Numbered from the stretch's first letter, positions 34,540 to 44,551 are shown. The stretch is DNA of 64,000 nucleotides from Filimonas zeae (GCF_014641615.1 NZ_BMIB01000004.1:558001-622000); one strand, 5' to 3'. Numbers and translations: made by a program. Notes: generated by a model not told the origin, from the letters alone.

Positions 34540-35724
34540 TTATTCCTCTTCCGGGGGAACATCTTTCTTAGGCAACGGCACAGTACGGGCTTTGTTCAAC
34601 GCCTGCTTGCCAAACTTATTCTTTACATCATCTATGGCTTTATACAGGTTAGCCTTCTTGTCTGCATCTACAAACAGATTGCCTTGTACCCCATCGCTCA
34701 CAAAATCTGTTAACCGTACGCCCAGCAAACGAACAGGTGTTCCTTTTTTATATAGTTTCTGAAACAGATCGGTAGCGGCCTGTAGCAACTCGTCATCACT
34801 AAATGTGTAACTGATAGTCATCTGTTTGGAAGTAGTAGTAAAATCAGGATAGCGGATCTTTACTGCCACACAGCCAGCCATCTTCTCATCCTGTCGCAGC
34901 TCATACGCCACACGTTCCGTCATACGCACCAGCTGCATGTGCAGGTACTCTTCATCCAAAACATTCTCATGAAAAGTATTCTCGGTAGATATACTCTTAG
35001 CTTCATGTTCGGCAGTAACCACGCCGTGATGGATACCCTGGGCTTTCTGGTGCAGCTCACTACCATACTTCCCCAGTTTACGCTCCAGTGTTTCCGGTGT
35101 AAACTTTAATATATCACCTATTTTATAAATACTCATGGCCTGTAATGTGGTAAAGGTTTGTTTGCCTACACCAGGTATTTTGTTCACCGCCAGTGGGGCC
35201 AGAAAAGCCTGCTCCATACCGGGATGCACGTACAGGTAGCCATTGGGTTTGGCTTCATCCGTAGCTATCTTGGCTACCATCTTATTAGCAGCCAGGCCAA
35301 AAGATATAGGAAGTTCTGTTTTATCAATAATCTCCTGCCGCAGATCAATCGTCCACTGGTAGGGATTAAAGTATTTATCCATTCCGGTAAGATCAATGTA
35401 AAACTCATCAATAGAAGCCTTTTCAAACAAAGGCGCTTTAGCTGCAATAATTTCAGTAACGATGCGGGAATAGCGGCTATACTCGCCACGCGTACCTTTC
35501 AGCAGAATAGCATGCGGACATAACTGCAAAGCTCTTTTCATAGGCATGGCGCTGTGTACACCAAACTTGCGTGCTGCATAACTGCAGGCTGCTACTACCC
35601 CACGCTCGGGTGAGCCGCCTACTATTACTGCTTTTCCTTTCAGAGAGGGGTCGCGCAATACCTCTACGCTCACAAAAAAGGAATCCAGATCAAAATGGGC
35701 TATATATCGTTGCACCATAGTCAA
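34540..35724 (-). CDS. dinB: DNA polymerase IV (Y-family)
   Basis: This error-prone polymerase bypasses damaged bases. The catalytic acidic residues are visible in HFDLDSFFVSVE (Asp12) and SIDEFYIDLTG (around residue 104). The helix-hairpin-helix region NKIPGVGKQTFTTLQ follows near residue 180 and the little-finger domain after residue 240. The 394-residue length is a little above the E. coli enzyme. The gene is 33 bases downstream of the polysaccharide deacetylase and may share its transcript. No LexA-like operator was recognised. Confidence 0.95.
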   Translation of the reverse strand: MTMVQRYIAHFDLDSFFVSVEVLRDPSLKGKAVIVGGSPERGVVAACSYAARKFGVHSAMPMKRALQLCPHAILLKGTRGEYSRYSRIVTEIIAAKAPLFEKASIDEFYIDLTGMDKYFNPYQWTIDLRQEIIDKTELPISFGLAANKMVAKIATDEAKPNGYLYVHPGMEQAFLAPLAVNKIPGVGKQTFTTLQAMSIYKIGDILKFTPETLERKLGKYGSELHQKAQGIHHGVVTAEHEAKSISTENTFHENVLDEEYLHMQLVRMTERVAYELRQDEKMAGCVAVKIRYPDFTTTSKQMTISYTFSDDELLQAATDLFQKLYKKGTPVRLLGVRLTDFVSDGVQGNLFVDADKKANLYKAIDDVKNKFGKQALNKARTVPLPKKDVPPEEE

Positions 35725-35757
35725 ATCAACATCACACTCCTCAATAGTAAATACGTG

Positions 35758-36387
35758 CTACAGCTTTTTAAAAGTATATCCCTGTTTAGAAAAATGTTCC
35801 AGTACCCGGGGCAGCGTATAACTCATACGGTCCCAGGCTTTGGTACTATCGTGAAAAACAATAATACTGCCCGGCTTCGCATTTACTACCACGTTCTCCA
35901 GGCATTTCTCCGGTGCCAGTTTCACGTCAAAATCACCACTTAGCACGCTCCACATAATAATGCGGTAAGCGGGGTTGGCAATCTTTTGCAGAAAGTTGGC
36001 CTGAAAGCGGCTGATGCGGCCATAAGGTGGGCGAAACAGTTGCGAGTCTATATACTGCGCCGCCTGCCTAATATTGTCTATATACGGCTTATCCGCAGTC
36101 TTCCAGCCATTGATATGATTCTGCGTGTGGTTGCCTATCGAGTGGCCTTCATCCAGAATCCGCGTATAAATATCCCGGTATTGCTGTACGTTTTTACCAA
36201 TACAAAAAAACGTACCCTCAGCACCGTAAGCTTTCAGCTGATCCAGCACAAAAGGCGTGGCTGTTTCATGCGGCCCGTCATCAAATGTAAGATACAACAC
36301 TTTTTCGCCGGTTTCGGCGGGCATTTGCCAGGTTAACGATGGGGCATAGAGTTTACGTAGCCACCAGGGTGATGTGATCATGTACAT
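35758..36387 (-). CDS. polysaccharide deacetylase (NodB domain)
   Basis: This is a carbohydrate esterase family 4 enzyme that removes N-acetyl groups from chitin-like or peptidoglycan glycans. The motifs are complete: LTFDDGPHETATPFV with Asp36 and Asp37, the metal-binding HSIGNHTQNH, and RPPYGRISRF. I take the ATG at 36387 (MYMITSPWWLRKLY), or 36381, giving about 209 residues. The longer frame from 36516 starts with TTG and runs back into gltX. It has no clear signal peptide, only a short hydrophobic N-terminus. The substrate is unknown. Confidence 0.85.
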   Translation of the reverse strand: MYMITSPWWLRKLYAPSLTWQMPAETGEKVLYLTFDDGPHETATPFVLDQLKAYGAEGTFFCIGKNVQQYRDIYTRILDEGHSIGNHTQNHINGWKTADKPYIDNIRQAAQYIDSQLFRPPYGRISRFQANFLQKIANPAYRIIMWSVLSGDFDVKLAPEKCLENVVVNAKPGSIIVFHDSTKAWDRMSYTLPRVLEHFSKQGYTFKKL

Positions 36388-36392
36388 AATAA

Positions 36393-36400
36393 CAAATATA
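36393..36400 (-). promoter_or_regulatory. promoter -7 box for the polysaccharide deacetylase
   Basis: TATATTTG on the minus strand matches TAnnTTTG and lies 5 bases before the ATG at 36387, so the mRNA would be leaderless or start at 36381. Confidence 0.45.
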
Positions 36401-36416
36401 CTCAACCCTATAATAT

Positions 36417-36424
36417 TATCTTTG
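36417..36424 (+). promoter_or_regulatory. promoter -7 box directly upstream of gltX
   Basis: TATCTTTG matches TAnnTTTG and ends 6 bases before the gltX ATG. It faces the deacetylase box 16 bases away, so the two promoters are back to back. Confidence 0.5.
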
Positions 36425-36430
36425 CGGCCT

Positions 36431-37963
36431 ATGAGCAGCAAAAAAGTAAGAGTACGTTTTGCCCCCTCGCCAACCGGCGGTCTGCATCTGGGGGGCGTTA
36501 GAACGGTTTTGTTCAACTACCTGTTTGCCAAAAAACAAGGTGGGGAATTTATACTGAGAATTGAGGATACCGACCAGACACGCTTTGTGGCCGGTGCCGA
36601 GGAATATATAACAGAAACTTTACGCTGGTGTGGACTGGAAGCTGATGAAGGTCCGCACAAAGGTGGCGCATACGGCCCTTACCGCCAGAGCGAGCGTAAA
36701 CCCATGTACCGGGAATATGCCGAAAAGCTGATTGCTGCCGGTCAGGCTTACTATGCTTTCGATACCCCGGAAGAGTTGGAGAAAATGCGCGGGCAATACA
36801 AAACAGCCGAAAATCCTTCTCCGCAATACGGCCATGGCCTGCGCGATAAAATGCGCAACTCGCTGTCGCTGTCTGCAGAAGAAGTAAACAGGCTTATCGG
36901 CGAAGGCGTACCTTATGTGGTGCGTATTAAAATGCCGGAAGGCGAAACCGTTACGTTTAACGATATGATCCGCGGCGATGTAAGTTTCAACACCTCGCTG
37001 GTAGATGATAAAGTATTACTGAAAGCAGATGGCATGCCTACGTATCACCTGGCGGTGGTGGTGGATGACTATCTGATGAAAATATCGCACGCTTTCCGTG
37101 GCGAAGAATGGTTGTCCAGCGCCCCTGTACATGTGCTGCTGTGGCAATACCTGTTTGGTCTGGAAAATATGCCGCAATGGGCACACCTGCCGCTGATATT
37201 AGGTCCCGATGGTGCCAAGCTGAGCAAACGCCACGGCAACAAATATGGCTTCCCCATATTTGCTATGAACTGGACCGACCCACGTACCAACGACTTTACC
37301 GAGGGCTTCCGCGAGCGTGGCTTTCTGCCACAGGCGTTTGTAAACGTACTGGCCCTGTTAGGCTGGAACGATGGTACCGACCAGGAAGTGTTTACCATGG
37401 AGGAACTGATTGAGCGCTTTGATCTTTCGCGTGTAAACCACAGCGGCGCCATCTTCGATTTTGAGAAGGCTAAGTGGTTTAACCAGGAATGGATTAAACG
37501 CTTACCCGCAGCCAGCTGGCAGCCGGAAGTAAAAGCACTGTTTGAAAAAGCGGGCATCACCATTGCGGATGAAGCACAGTTTACCCGTGTACTGGAACTG
37601 GTAAAAGACCGTTGCGCCCTGCTGAGCGACTTTATACCACAGGCCGACTTCTTCTTCCGCACACCTGCTACGGTAGATGTGGCCGCCATAAAGCCCAAGT
37701 GGAACGATCAGAAGCAACAGTTTTTTGCAGAACTGATACGCCAGTACGAACTGCTGCAACAGTGGAACCATGATGAGCTGGAAAAAGAGTTCAAGGAAAT
37801 GGCTGCTGCACATCAACTGAAACCCGGCGATCTGATGCTGCCCCTGCGTATTATGCTGGTAGGCGGTAAGTTTGGCCCCGGCGTATTTGACATAGCCGCC
37901 ATTATTGGCAAAGAAGCCACCATACAACGCATAAAACATACCTTACAGCTGGTGCAGGCCTAA
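36431..37963 (+). CDS. gltX: glutamate--tRNA ligase
   Basis: This class I synthetase charges tRNA with glutamate. The 510-residue protein starts at the ATG at 36431, which gives MSSKKVRVRFAPSPTGGLHLGG with the HIGH-like motif LHLGG. The KMSKS-like motif is GAKLSKRHGNK near residue 255. The zinc-binding insertion typical of E. coli is not evident. An upstream in-frame ATG at 36374 would add residues encoded across the promoter and is rejected. Whether the enzyme also charges tRNA-Gln cannot be judged here. Confidence 0.96.
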   Translation: MSSKKVRVRFAPSPTGGLHLGGVRTVLFNYLFAKKQGGEFILRIEDTDQTRFVAGAEEYITETLRWCGLEADEGPHKGGAYGPYRQSERKPMYREYAEKLIAAGQAYYAFDTPEELEKMRGQYKTAENPSPQYGHGLRDKMRNSLSLSAEEVNRLIGEGVPYVVRIKMPEGETVTFNDMIRGDVSFNTSLVDDKVLLKADGMPTYHLAVVVDDYLMKISHAFRGEEWLSSAPVHVLLWQYLFGLENMPQWAHLPLILGPDGAKLSKRHGNKYGFPIFAMNWTDPRTNDFTEGFRERGFLPQAFVNVLALLGWNDGTDQEVFTMEELIERFDLSRVNHSGAIFDFEKAKWFNQEWIKRLPAASWQPEVKALFEKAGITIADEAQFTRVLELVKDRCALLSDFIPQADFFFRTPATVDVAAIKPKWNDQKQQFFAELIRQYELLQQWNHDELEKEFKEMAAAHQLKPGDLMLPLRIMLVGGKFGPGVFDIAAIIGKEATIQRIKHTLQLVQA

Positions 37964-38040
37964 AAAGCCTGCCCCGCTAACGGGATAGCGTTGCCCGTTT
38001 TAAGGTACCTTAGTAGCTGAAGTTTAAGTTTACCATTACT

Positions 38041-38397
38041 ATGATTAAAGCATATCTGTTATACACAGGTGAAGACGGGTTATCTGATTTTAAGGAAGGA
38101 TTTGTTACCAACGACGTGATGACTTCTGCCGTATCCGTACTATTTAAAGAAACCGTTCCCCATTCTTTTTACGACTGGCACCCTGCCCCTACCACACAAT
38201 ATGTGGTTACCCTGGCCGGCACACTGGAGTTTGAAATGACCTCCGGTAAAAAATTCATACTAAGCCCTGGCGAAATTCTGATAGCTATGGACACTACCGG
38301 ACCCGGCCACAAATGGCAGATGCTGGGTGATGATCCGTGGAAGCGCATGTACGTAGTGTTTAATGAAGACAACGCTATCAACTTTACAGAGCAGTAA
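38041..38397 (+). CDS. cupin-fold protein
   Basis: This 118-residue protein shows a single cupin beta-barrel: WHPAPTTQYVVTLAGTLEFEMTSG (residues about 45-68) and ILSPGEILIAMDTTGPGHKWQM. The metal-binding set is partial, with His46 and the later His of GPGHKW. Members of this size often bind small molecules or act as auxiliary proteins. It stands alone between gltX and the enoyl-CoA hydratase gene. Function unknown. Confidence 0.7.
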   Translation: MIKAYLLYTGEDGLSDFKEGFVTNDVMTSAVSVLFKETVPHSFYDWHPAPTTQYVVTLAGTLEFEMTSGKKFILSPGEILIAMDTTGPGHKWQMLGDDPWKRMYVVFNEDNAINFTEQ

Positions 38398-38577
38398 GCG
38401 CCCTCTGGCAACTGGTATTTTTCCATCCAGTTTACTGCGGGCGTTCCCTCTTTTTTGTGTAGGTTTGAATACGTACACGCGTTAGCATACTACCGCTGCG
38501 GTGTGCGTATAAAAAACTGGACAATGGAACACCATTTGTTCTGATTATCCATATTACTCAAACGATAACAGCAACAT

Positions 38578-39348
38578 ATGTCAGTATTAACCAATCTGGA
38601 AAACGGCATCTTTACCATTACAGTAAACCGCCCCGATAAACTCAACGCCCTTAACCGGGAAGTGATTGACGGCTTATCTTCTGCAGTAGAAGAAGTATAT
38701 ACCAACCCCGAGATCAAAAGCGCCTTTATTACGGGTGCCGGTAACAAAGCCTTTGTTGCAGGGGCGGACATCAGCGAGTTCCTGAGCCTGGATGCCACAC
38801 AAGGCACTGAACTGGCGAGGCGCGGTCAGCAACTGGTATTTGATAAAATAGAAAACTCCCCCAAACCCATTGTAGCAGCCGTAAACGGTTTTGCCCTCGG
38901 CGGCGGGTGCGAGTTGGCTATGGCCTGCCACTTCATCATAGCCAGCGACAATGCAAAATTTGGTCAGCCCGAAGTAAACCTGGGCCTTATTCCCGGCTAC
39001 GGCGGCACCCAGCGTCTGGTACAGGCCGTGGGCAAAGGCAGGGCCATGCAACTGATTATGACCGGCGAAACCTTTACCGCCGAAGAAGCGATGCAGTACG
39101 GGCTGGTAAATGCCGTAGTACCGCAGGAGCAGTTACAGGATAAAGTAAAAAGCATACTGCAACTCATCAATTCCAAAGCACCACTGGCTATTACCAAAGT
39201 AATTGAGTGCATCAACAATTTCGATCACAACCAGCAAGGCTACGATTTTGAAATACAGCGCTTTGGCGATTGCTTTGCTACGGAAGATAAAAAAGAAGGT
39301 GCGCAGGCTTTTCTGGAGAAAAGAAAGCCGGCGTTTACAGGCAAATAA
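38578..39348 (+). CDS. enoyl-CoA hydratase/isomerase family protein
   Basis: This crotonase-fold enzyme, usually hydrating 2-enoyl-CoA in fatty-acid oxidation, has 256 residues. The oxyanion-hole segments are KAFVAGADISEF and NGFALGGGCELAMACHFI. The catalytic glutamates expected for hydratases are in GGGCELAMAC (about residue 112) and in PEVNLGLIPGYGGTQRL (about residue 132). Both are present, so hydratase activity is likely. A dedicated beta-oxidation operon is not seen here. Confidence 0.9.
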   Translation: MSVLTNLENGIFTITVNRPDKLNALNREVIDGLSSAVEEVYTNPEIKSAFITGAGNKAFVAGADISEFLSLDATQGTELARRGQQLVFDKIENSPKPIVAAVNGFALGGGCELAMACHFIIASDNAKFGQPEVNLGLIPGYGGTQRLVQAVGKGRAMQLIMTGETFTAEEAMQYGLVNAVVPQEQLQDKVKSILQLINSKAPLAITKVIECINNFDHNQQGYDFEIQRFGDCFATEDKKEGAQAFLEKRKPAFTGK

Positions 39349-39467
39349 TTGCTGCATACCCCAAACCGATGTGCGCAAAAAATACAAGTTGCAGCAGTAG
39401 AAACAGGCGTCTGCTACCAGGCAGATACAAGAAATATTATCAACCAGCACAATTGGTATAAAAAAGA

Positions 39468-39489
39468 CGGCTGTACTTTGGTACAGCCG
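39468..39489. terminator. bidirectional terminator between convergent genes
   Basis: CGGCTGTAC-TTTG-GTACAGCCG is a perfect 9-bp stem flanked by an A-run on the left and T-rich sequence on the right. It separates the enoyl-CoA hydratase gene (+) from the outer-membrane-protein gene (-). Confidence 0.85.
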
Positions 39490-39534
39490 CTTTCTTTTGG
39501 GGCACAGGCCCGTTTATGAAGGATTCCAGGGGGC

Positions 39535-40332
39535 TTAGAAATGATAACCCAGTTTAAAACTGATACCGAGGTTCAGGATAGACTCTGAATAAGTAGCGTA
39601 GCCTTCCATAATTTCAGTACCAGCGTAATTATACGCAGCAGCATATTTAACGCCTTTTACTTTACGAATACCTATACCGGTTGAGTATTCCAGCGTCAGC
39701 CGCTCATTCACTATCTGCTGCCCCAGATGTACCATGTAATCAGTAATATTTTCATGCTCACTCTTCATACCACCCTTACGTTCGTAACCGCCGCCGCTGG
39801 TAGCAACAACACCTTGCGACTCAAAGTTGTAGCGGTAATGGTCCAGAGACAGTCCCATAAAATAGCCGTCTAAAGCATCGCTATTATAATAAAAGCGGGG
39901 CTGAAAAGTAAACATATAACCCATTTTTGCTTTGCGGGCATTATAATTAAACAGGCTGCCACCTATGTCGGAAAAGCTGCCACTCCCCCATGGGTATTCC
40001 ATACGCACCTCTTCCGATTCCCCTTCTTTCTTAACCAATCCGCGCACATAGTTTTTATAAGTAAGTCCACCACCTATCTGAATACCCATAAAATCTGTAA
40101 GCTTTCTTTCATACGCCAGTGGAAAAGTACCGGTAATAAACCCAAGCGGTGCTATTTTAATAATGTTGTTTTCGCTTGATCTGCGTTTGTTTTGCAAACG
40201 GGTACTGGCCGTAGAATATTGATTGAAAATAATAACTGTAGAACTATCTTTTGCCGTGCGGCGGCTTTGGGCATGCGCCAGAAAATGAGATACCACGCAC
40301 GCGAAGGTGCATAGCAGCAGCTTTGTATTCAT
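39535..40332 (-). CDS. predicted outer-membrane beta-barrel protein, unknown function
   Basis: This 265-residue protein has a signal peptide (KLLLCTFACVVSHFLAHA). The body is rich in alternating aromatic and Gly residues and ends in LNLGISFKLGYHF, with the terminal aromatic residue of an outer-membrane barrel. No named family is recognised. It is transcribed away from the 531-residue exported protein across a 61-base gap, so the two may be co-regulated. It shares a bidirectional terminator with the enoyl-CoA hydratase gene. Confidence 0.65.
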   Translation of the reverse strand: MNTKLLLCTFACVVSHFLAHAQSRRTAKDSSTVIIFNQYSTASTRLQNKRRSSENNIIKIAPLGFITGTFPLAYERKLTDFMGIQIGGGLTYKNYVRGLVKKEGESEEVRMEYPWGSGSFSDIGGSLFNYNARKAKMGYMFTFQPRFYYNSDALDGYFMGLSLDHYRYNFESQGVVATSGGGYERKGGMKSEHENITDYMVHLGQQIVNERLTLEYSTGIGIRKVKGVKYAAAYNYAGTEIMEGYATYSESILNLGISFKLGYHF

Positions 40333-40357
40333 GTCGTTTTTTAAGGTTTAAGTGGCG

Positions 40358-40365
40358 CAAAAGTA
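40358..40365 (-). promoter_or_regulatory. promoter -7 box for the outer-membrane-protein gene
   Basis: TACTTTTG on the minus strand matches TAnnTTTG, 25 bases before the ATG at 40332. Confidence 0.5.
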
Positions 40366-40393
40366 GTTACTTCGCACAAACCCGAAACTTTTC

Positions 40394-41989
40394 ATGAAAA
40401 AAATCTTTTTGCCGCTGGCCGGCCTGCTGCCTGCGTTTACCCCTACCCTTGCCCAACAGGTAAAAATTAACTGGGGCGAGGAAAGTAAAAAAGAATTATC
40501 CTTTGGCTCTTTTGTTAACGGTGCAGGCACCGATATGATTAAGCTGTGCTTTGAATACAAAGGCTCTGCTTTCTTTGGTGCCAGAAGAAAAATAACACCC
40601 GTACTGGCCCGCTATACCGATAACCTGGCAGAAAGCAATGTAAGAAGCTTTGAGGTAGACGATAAAAACATCAGCTTCAACAACCTCCTTAGTGTAAAAG
40701 GTAAATTATATCTTTTCACCAACCAGTATGATGGCAGCACCAAAACCACTACATTTTACAGTCAGTCGCTGGACATTACCACCCTTAGTCCTGTTGGTGG
40801 CGTACGGTCGCTGGGTGCCTTTGATGCTATCAACAAAAGCTCACAATCTTCCGTAGGGTATGAATTGTCTAAAGATTCTTCACACATATTAATGTTTGGT
40901 CTGGCTCCTGCTTCTAAAAAAGAAAATGAACGCTATTACATAGGCGTGTACGATTACAATATGACGCCCCTGTGGGACAATACCGTTACATTGCCTTATG
41001 CCGACAAATACATTACCGTACTGGACCGTCTGGTCACCAACGACGGCCGCGTAGGTGTAATTATTAAACATTACGATCAGGAAGTATCCCGCGAAGCAGT
41101 GGTAAAAGACGGCGCTAAAGTCCCCTCCTACGAAACCAAACTGCTCATTTACGATAAAAGCAAAGGAGCCCCTTTGGAAATGCTTTTAAACCCGGGTAAC
41201 AAGTTTGTACATACCGCCCAGCTTACCGGCGATAACGGCGGCAACCTGCAGCTGTTTGGTTTGTATAAAGAAAAACACAACGGTTACATTACCGGTTACT
41301 TTGTAGCCGGTATAGATAAGGCGGGTAAAGTAACCACCCGCAACGTAAATGCTTTTCCCGAAGCACTGATGCATCTGATTAAAACTGATAAGCAGGGCAC
41401 TGATAAGGATCTCGACCCCGGGCTTTCCAATTACTTCAAACTGGCCTATGTAGAAGACAGGCCCGATGGCAGTATGGATTACCTGCTGGAATATACTGCT
41501 GAAATTTACCACCCAGGTAGCTACAGCTACGTAAACGGGGTAAGCTCTAACACACCACCATGGTGGGAATACCGTTATGGCGACATCATTAACATCTCCG
41601 TTAAAAAGAATGGCACACACGCTATTTGCCGCATTCCTAAAATGCAGATATCCAGAGATATCAAAAGCTACAGCAGCTTTAAAGCCCTGCCTTACGAAAA
41701 CAAAATGCTGTTGTTTTACAACGATGACGAGGATAACGTAGAAAGAGCGCTGGAAAAGAAGCCCGACCAGCTGACTAAATTCACCAAAAGTGTGTTTGTA
41801 ATGGCTACTATTGACGAAACCGGTAACCTTGCCCGTAAGGTACTGTATACCAATCGCGATATGAACGTTACCACCGCTGTAAGAGAATGTGCACCGCTGG
41901 ACAAAAACCGTATCGGACTGTATGCCCAGAAAAGCGCAGGCTTGTTTTCATCCGGCAAAGACATGGTAGGTATTCTTGAACTGAAATAA
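40394..41989 (+). CDS. exported protein of unknown function, propeller-like
   Basis: This 531-residue protein begins with a signal peptide (KKIFLPLAGLLPAFTPTLAQ). The mature part has repeated strand-turn patterns (GKLYLFTNQYDG, NLQLFGLYKEKHNG, MDYLLEYTAEIYH) that suggest a beta-propeller-like fold. This is judged by eye only. I recognise no family name. It is divergent from the outer-membrane protein and precedes fumC by 40 bases, but fumC has its own promoter box. Confidence 0.6.
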   Translation: MKKIFLPLAGLLPAFTPTLAQQVKINWGEESKKELSFGSFVNGAGTDMIKLCFEYKGSAFFGARRKITPVLARYTDNLAESNVRSFEVDDKNISFNNLLSVKGKLYLFTNQYDGSTKTTTFYSQSLDITTLSPVGGVRSLGAFDAINKSSQSSVGYELSKDSSHILMFGLAPASKKENERYYIGVYDYNMTPLWDNTVTLPYADKYITVLDRLVTNDGRVGVIIKHYDQEVSREAVVKDGAKVPSYETKLLIYDKSKGAPLEMLLNPGNKFVHTAQLTGDNGGNLQLFGLYKEKHNGYITGYFVAGIDKAGKVTTRNVNAFPEALMHLIKTDKQGTDKDLDPGLSNYFKLAYVEDRPDGSMDYLLEYTAEIYHPGSYSYVNGVSSNTPPWWEYRYGDIINISVKKNGTHAICRIPKMQISRDIKSYSSFKALPYENKMLLFYNDDEDNVERALEKKPDQLTKFTKSVFVMATIDETGNLARKVLYTNRDMNVTTAVRECAPLDKNRIGLYAQKSAGLFSSGKDMVGILELK

Positions 41990-42000
41990 CCCTATTGCCC

Positions 42001-42008
42001 TACCTTTG
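42001..42008 (+). promoter_or_regulatory. promoter -7 box upstream of fumC
   Basis: TACCTTTG matches TAnnTTTG, 21 bases before the fumC ATG at 42030. Confidence 0.55.
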
Positions 42009-42029
42009 CGGCATTAAATAAATAGCAGT

Positions 42030-43427
42030 ATGGACTATCGTATAGAAAAAGACACGATGGGCGAAGTTAAGGTTCCCGCTCATGTTTATTGGGGCGCACA
42101 AACACAGCGCAGCATTGAAAACTTCAAGATAGCGCAGGACATCAACAAAATGCCGAAGGAAATCATCGCTGCATTTGCTTATCTGAAAAAAGCTGCCGCG
42201 CTGGCCAACCTGGAACTGGGTGCATTACCCCAGGAAAAGAGCGACCTGATTGGTAAAGCCTGTGACGAAATTCTGGCCGGTAAACTGGACGATCAGTTTC
42301 CGCTGGTAGTATGGCAAACAGGTAGCGGCACCCAGAGTAACATGAACGTGAACGAAGTAGTAGCTTACCGTGCGCATGTTATGACTGGTGGCTCCTTAAC
42401 TGATAAAGACAAAGCGTTACACCCGAATGATGATGTAAACAAGTCTCAGTCTTCTAACGATACGTTTCCTACAGCTATGCACATTGCTGCTTACAAAATG
42501 CTGCTGGAAACCACTATACCTGGTATTGAAAAACTGCGCGATACCCTGGCTGCCAAAAGCAAGGAGTTTATGCAGGTGGTTAAAATTGGCCGTACACACT
42601 TTATGGATGCTACCCCACTTACCCTGGGTCAGGAATTCAGCGGTTATGTATCGCAGTTAAACCACGGTTTAAAAGCCATCAAAAACACCCTGGAGCACCT
42701 GACAGAACTGGCGCTGGGTGGTACAGCCGTAGGTACCGGCATTAACACCCCTAAAGGTTACAGCGAAGTAGTAGCAAGGAAAATAGCCGAATTAACCGGC
42801 CTGCCTTTCGTTACTGCAGAAAACAAGTTTGAAGCCCTGGCTGCCCACGATGCTATTGTAGAAGCACACGGTGCTTTAAAAACTGTTGCCGTTAGCTTAA
42901 TGAAGATTGCCAACGATATCCGTATGCTCAGCTCAGGCCCACGCTCCGGTATCGGCGAAATATTCATCCCGGACAACGAGCCCGGTTCTTCTATTATGCC
43001 CGGCAAGGTAAACCCCACCCAGTGTGAGGCCCTTACCATGATTGCAGCCCAGGTACTGGGTAACGATGTTACCATTAACATCGGCGGCGCTAACGGTCAC
43101 TTTGAACTGAACGTATTTAAGCCGGTAATGATTGCCAACTTCCTGCACAGCGCCCGCCTGATTGGTGAAGGTTGTGTAAGCTTTAATGACAAATGCGCCG
43201 TAGGTATTGAGCCACTGCATGAGAACATTAAAAAGCACGTTGATAACAGTCTGATGCTGGTAACTGCACTCAACACCAAAATCGGCTACTACAAAGCAGC
43301 TGAAATTGCGCAGACCGCTCACAAAGAAGGTACAACGCTGAAAGAAATGGCCATTAAGCTGGGCTACCTAACCGCTGCTGAGTTTGATGAGTGGGTGGTA
43401 CCCGCCAAAATGGTAGGGGATATTTAA
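42030..43427 (+). CDS. fumC: class II fumarate hydratase
   Basis: This TCA-cycle enzyme interconverts fumarate and malate without an Fe-S cluster. The 465-residue protein has [13 protein letters not shown] near residue 97, [21 protein letters not shown] near residue 130, and the superfamily signature [15 protein letters not shown] near residue 317. The length and the second-position motif agree with FumC rather than aspartase or argininosuccinate lyase. It is single-copy here and closed by a strong terminator. Confidence 0.96.
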   Translation: MDYRIEKDTMGEVKVPAHVYWGAQTQRSIENFKIAQDINKMPKEIIAAFAYLKKAAALANLELGALPQEKSDLIGKACDEILAGKLDDQFPLVVWQTGSGTQSNMNVNEVVAYRAHVMTGGSLTDKDKALHPNDDVNKSQSSNDTFPTAMHIAAYKMLLETTIPGIEKLRDTLAAKSKEFMQVVKIGRTHFMDATPLTLGQEFSGYVSQLNHGLKAIKNTLEHLTELALGGTAVGTGINTPKGYSEVVARKIAELTGLPFVTAENKFEALAAHDAIVEAHGALKTVAVSLMKIANDIRMLSSGPRSGIGEIFIPDNEPGSSIMPGKVNPTQCEALTMIAAQVLGNDVTINIGGANGHFELNVFKPVMIANFLHSARLIGEGCVSFNDKCAVGIEPLHENIKKHVDNSLMLVTALNTKIGYYKAAEIAQTAHKEGTTLKEMAIKLGYLTAAEFDEWVVPAKMVGDI

Positions 43428-43465
43428 GGGGGTTAGCCACTGAAATCAATGGACTACTACACATA

Positions 43466-43494
43466 AAAAAAGCCGCTATATAAGCGGCTTTTTT
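43466..43494 (+). terminator. intrinsic terminator after fumC
   Basis: AAAAAAGCCGCT-ATATA-AGCGGCTTTTTT has a 12-bp stem including the A/T flanks. It lies about 40 bases after the stop. Confidence 0.9.
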
Positions 43495-43652
43495 GCATTC
43501 AAACCCTTGCCAGCATTGAAGTTCGTACACCTAAAAAAGCAGCCGTTTCAACACCGTTTTATACAATTTAAATAATCAGGCAACGTTCTTGCTATAATAA
43601 CTCTCTTTTTACAATGGAATGATATGTGTAAAATTGCAAATACAATAAACTT

Positions 43653-44549
43653 ATGCGAAAGTCATTACTGCTAAGCCTTATTACACTGGCCTTTTTCGTA
43701 GTTATTCAATCGTGTTCCAAGGAGTACAGTGTGGAAACCGGTAGCGGTGGCACCCCTGCCACAGGAGAGCTGATTAAAGACAGCTCAGATATGTGTCTCC
43801 CTCCCGAAATTCATGGTATTTACGATACCGCCAAGGTATTAACCGATAGCAACTATGTGTTGTTAAACGTAAACGTTACCAAGCCAGGCTTCTACCGTAT
43901 TTATACTGATGAGCAGAACGGTTTCCGCTTTTCCGACTCAGGTTATTTCTCTGTTATCGGTACCAAAACCGTAAAACTGAAAGCTATTGGTACACCTATC
44001 TTAAGTATCCCAACGGACTTTGTGGTAAACTTCGATAGTACCGTATGTAGTTTTGTAATCAGTGTTACAGAAAACGATGGCGAGAATGCTACTAACCCTA
44101 ACACTTCAGACAGTGCATGGGAGTTTAACGATGCCAGCCGTGGTTATGCAGGTACCATCAGCTCTGCTTTCTTTTTCGATGATTCTACTACTACCGTACC
44201 TACACACTATTTCAGTTTCCGTGGTTACATTCCTAACCATTCCGATACCAGTATTTACATAGTAATTCAGGTGCCGTATCCAAATGCAATTCCGGCTACT
44301 ACGTATTCCACCAGCACCTCTGCACTGTTTAACTTTGCCAAAGCAGATGCCAGCAGTCCAACCGGCTTTACCAATATCTATGAGGCCAGCCCGAATACAA
44401 GTCCTACACAGGTAGTACAGATAACGGTTAATAACTACAACAGCACCACAAAGGTAGTAGACGCTACTTTCTCGGGCAGTGCGCTTACCACCGCCAACGG
44501 AACCAGCACTATCACCAGTGGAAGATTTAAAGTAAAAGCAGAACAATAA
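43653..44549 (+). CDS. lipoprotein of unknown function
   Basis: This 298-residue protein carries a lipobox (FVVIQSC) and a Gly/Ser/Thr linker, followed by beta-rich sequence with many Thr, Ser, Asn and Tyr. This is typical of surface or periplasmic lipoproteins of Bacteroidota. No catalytic motif or named domain is recognised. It is preceded by the fumC terminator and 160 bases of AT-rich sequence, and converges on lspA. Confidence 0.6.
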   Translation: MRKSLLLSLITLAFFVVIQSCSKEYSVETGSGGTPATGELIKDSSDMCLPPEIHGIYDTAKVLTDSNYVLLNVNVTKPGFYRIYTDEQNGFRFSDSGYFSVIGTKTVKLKAIGTPILSIPTDFVVNFDSTVCSFVISVTENDGENATNPNTSDSAWEFNDASRGYAGTISSAFFFDDSTTTVPTHYFSFRGYIPNHSDTSIYIVIQVPYPNAIPATTYSTSTSALFNFAKADASSPTGFTNIYEASPNTSPTQVVQITVNNYNSTTKVVDATFSGSALTTANGTSTITSGRFKVKAEQ

Positions 44550-44551
44550 GC

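Noticed and set aside
36388-36516. Longer polysaccharide deacetylase start
   Set aside because: It begins with TTG inside gltX and would cross both divergent promoter boxes.
38398-38577. Imperfect inverted repeat near the enoyl-CoA hydratase gene
   Set aside because: Arms (TACGTACACGC and GTGTGCGTA) pair only partly with a long spacer; not convincing as an operator or terminator.
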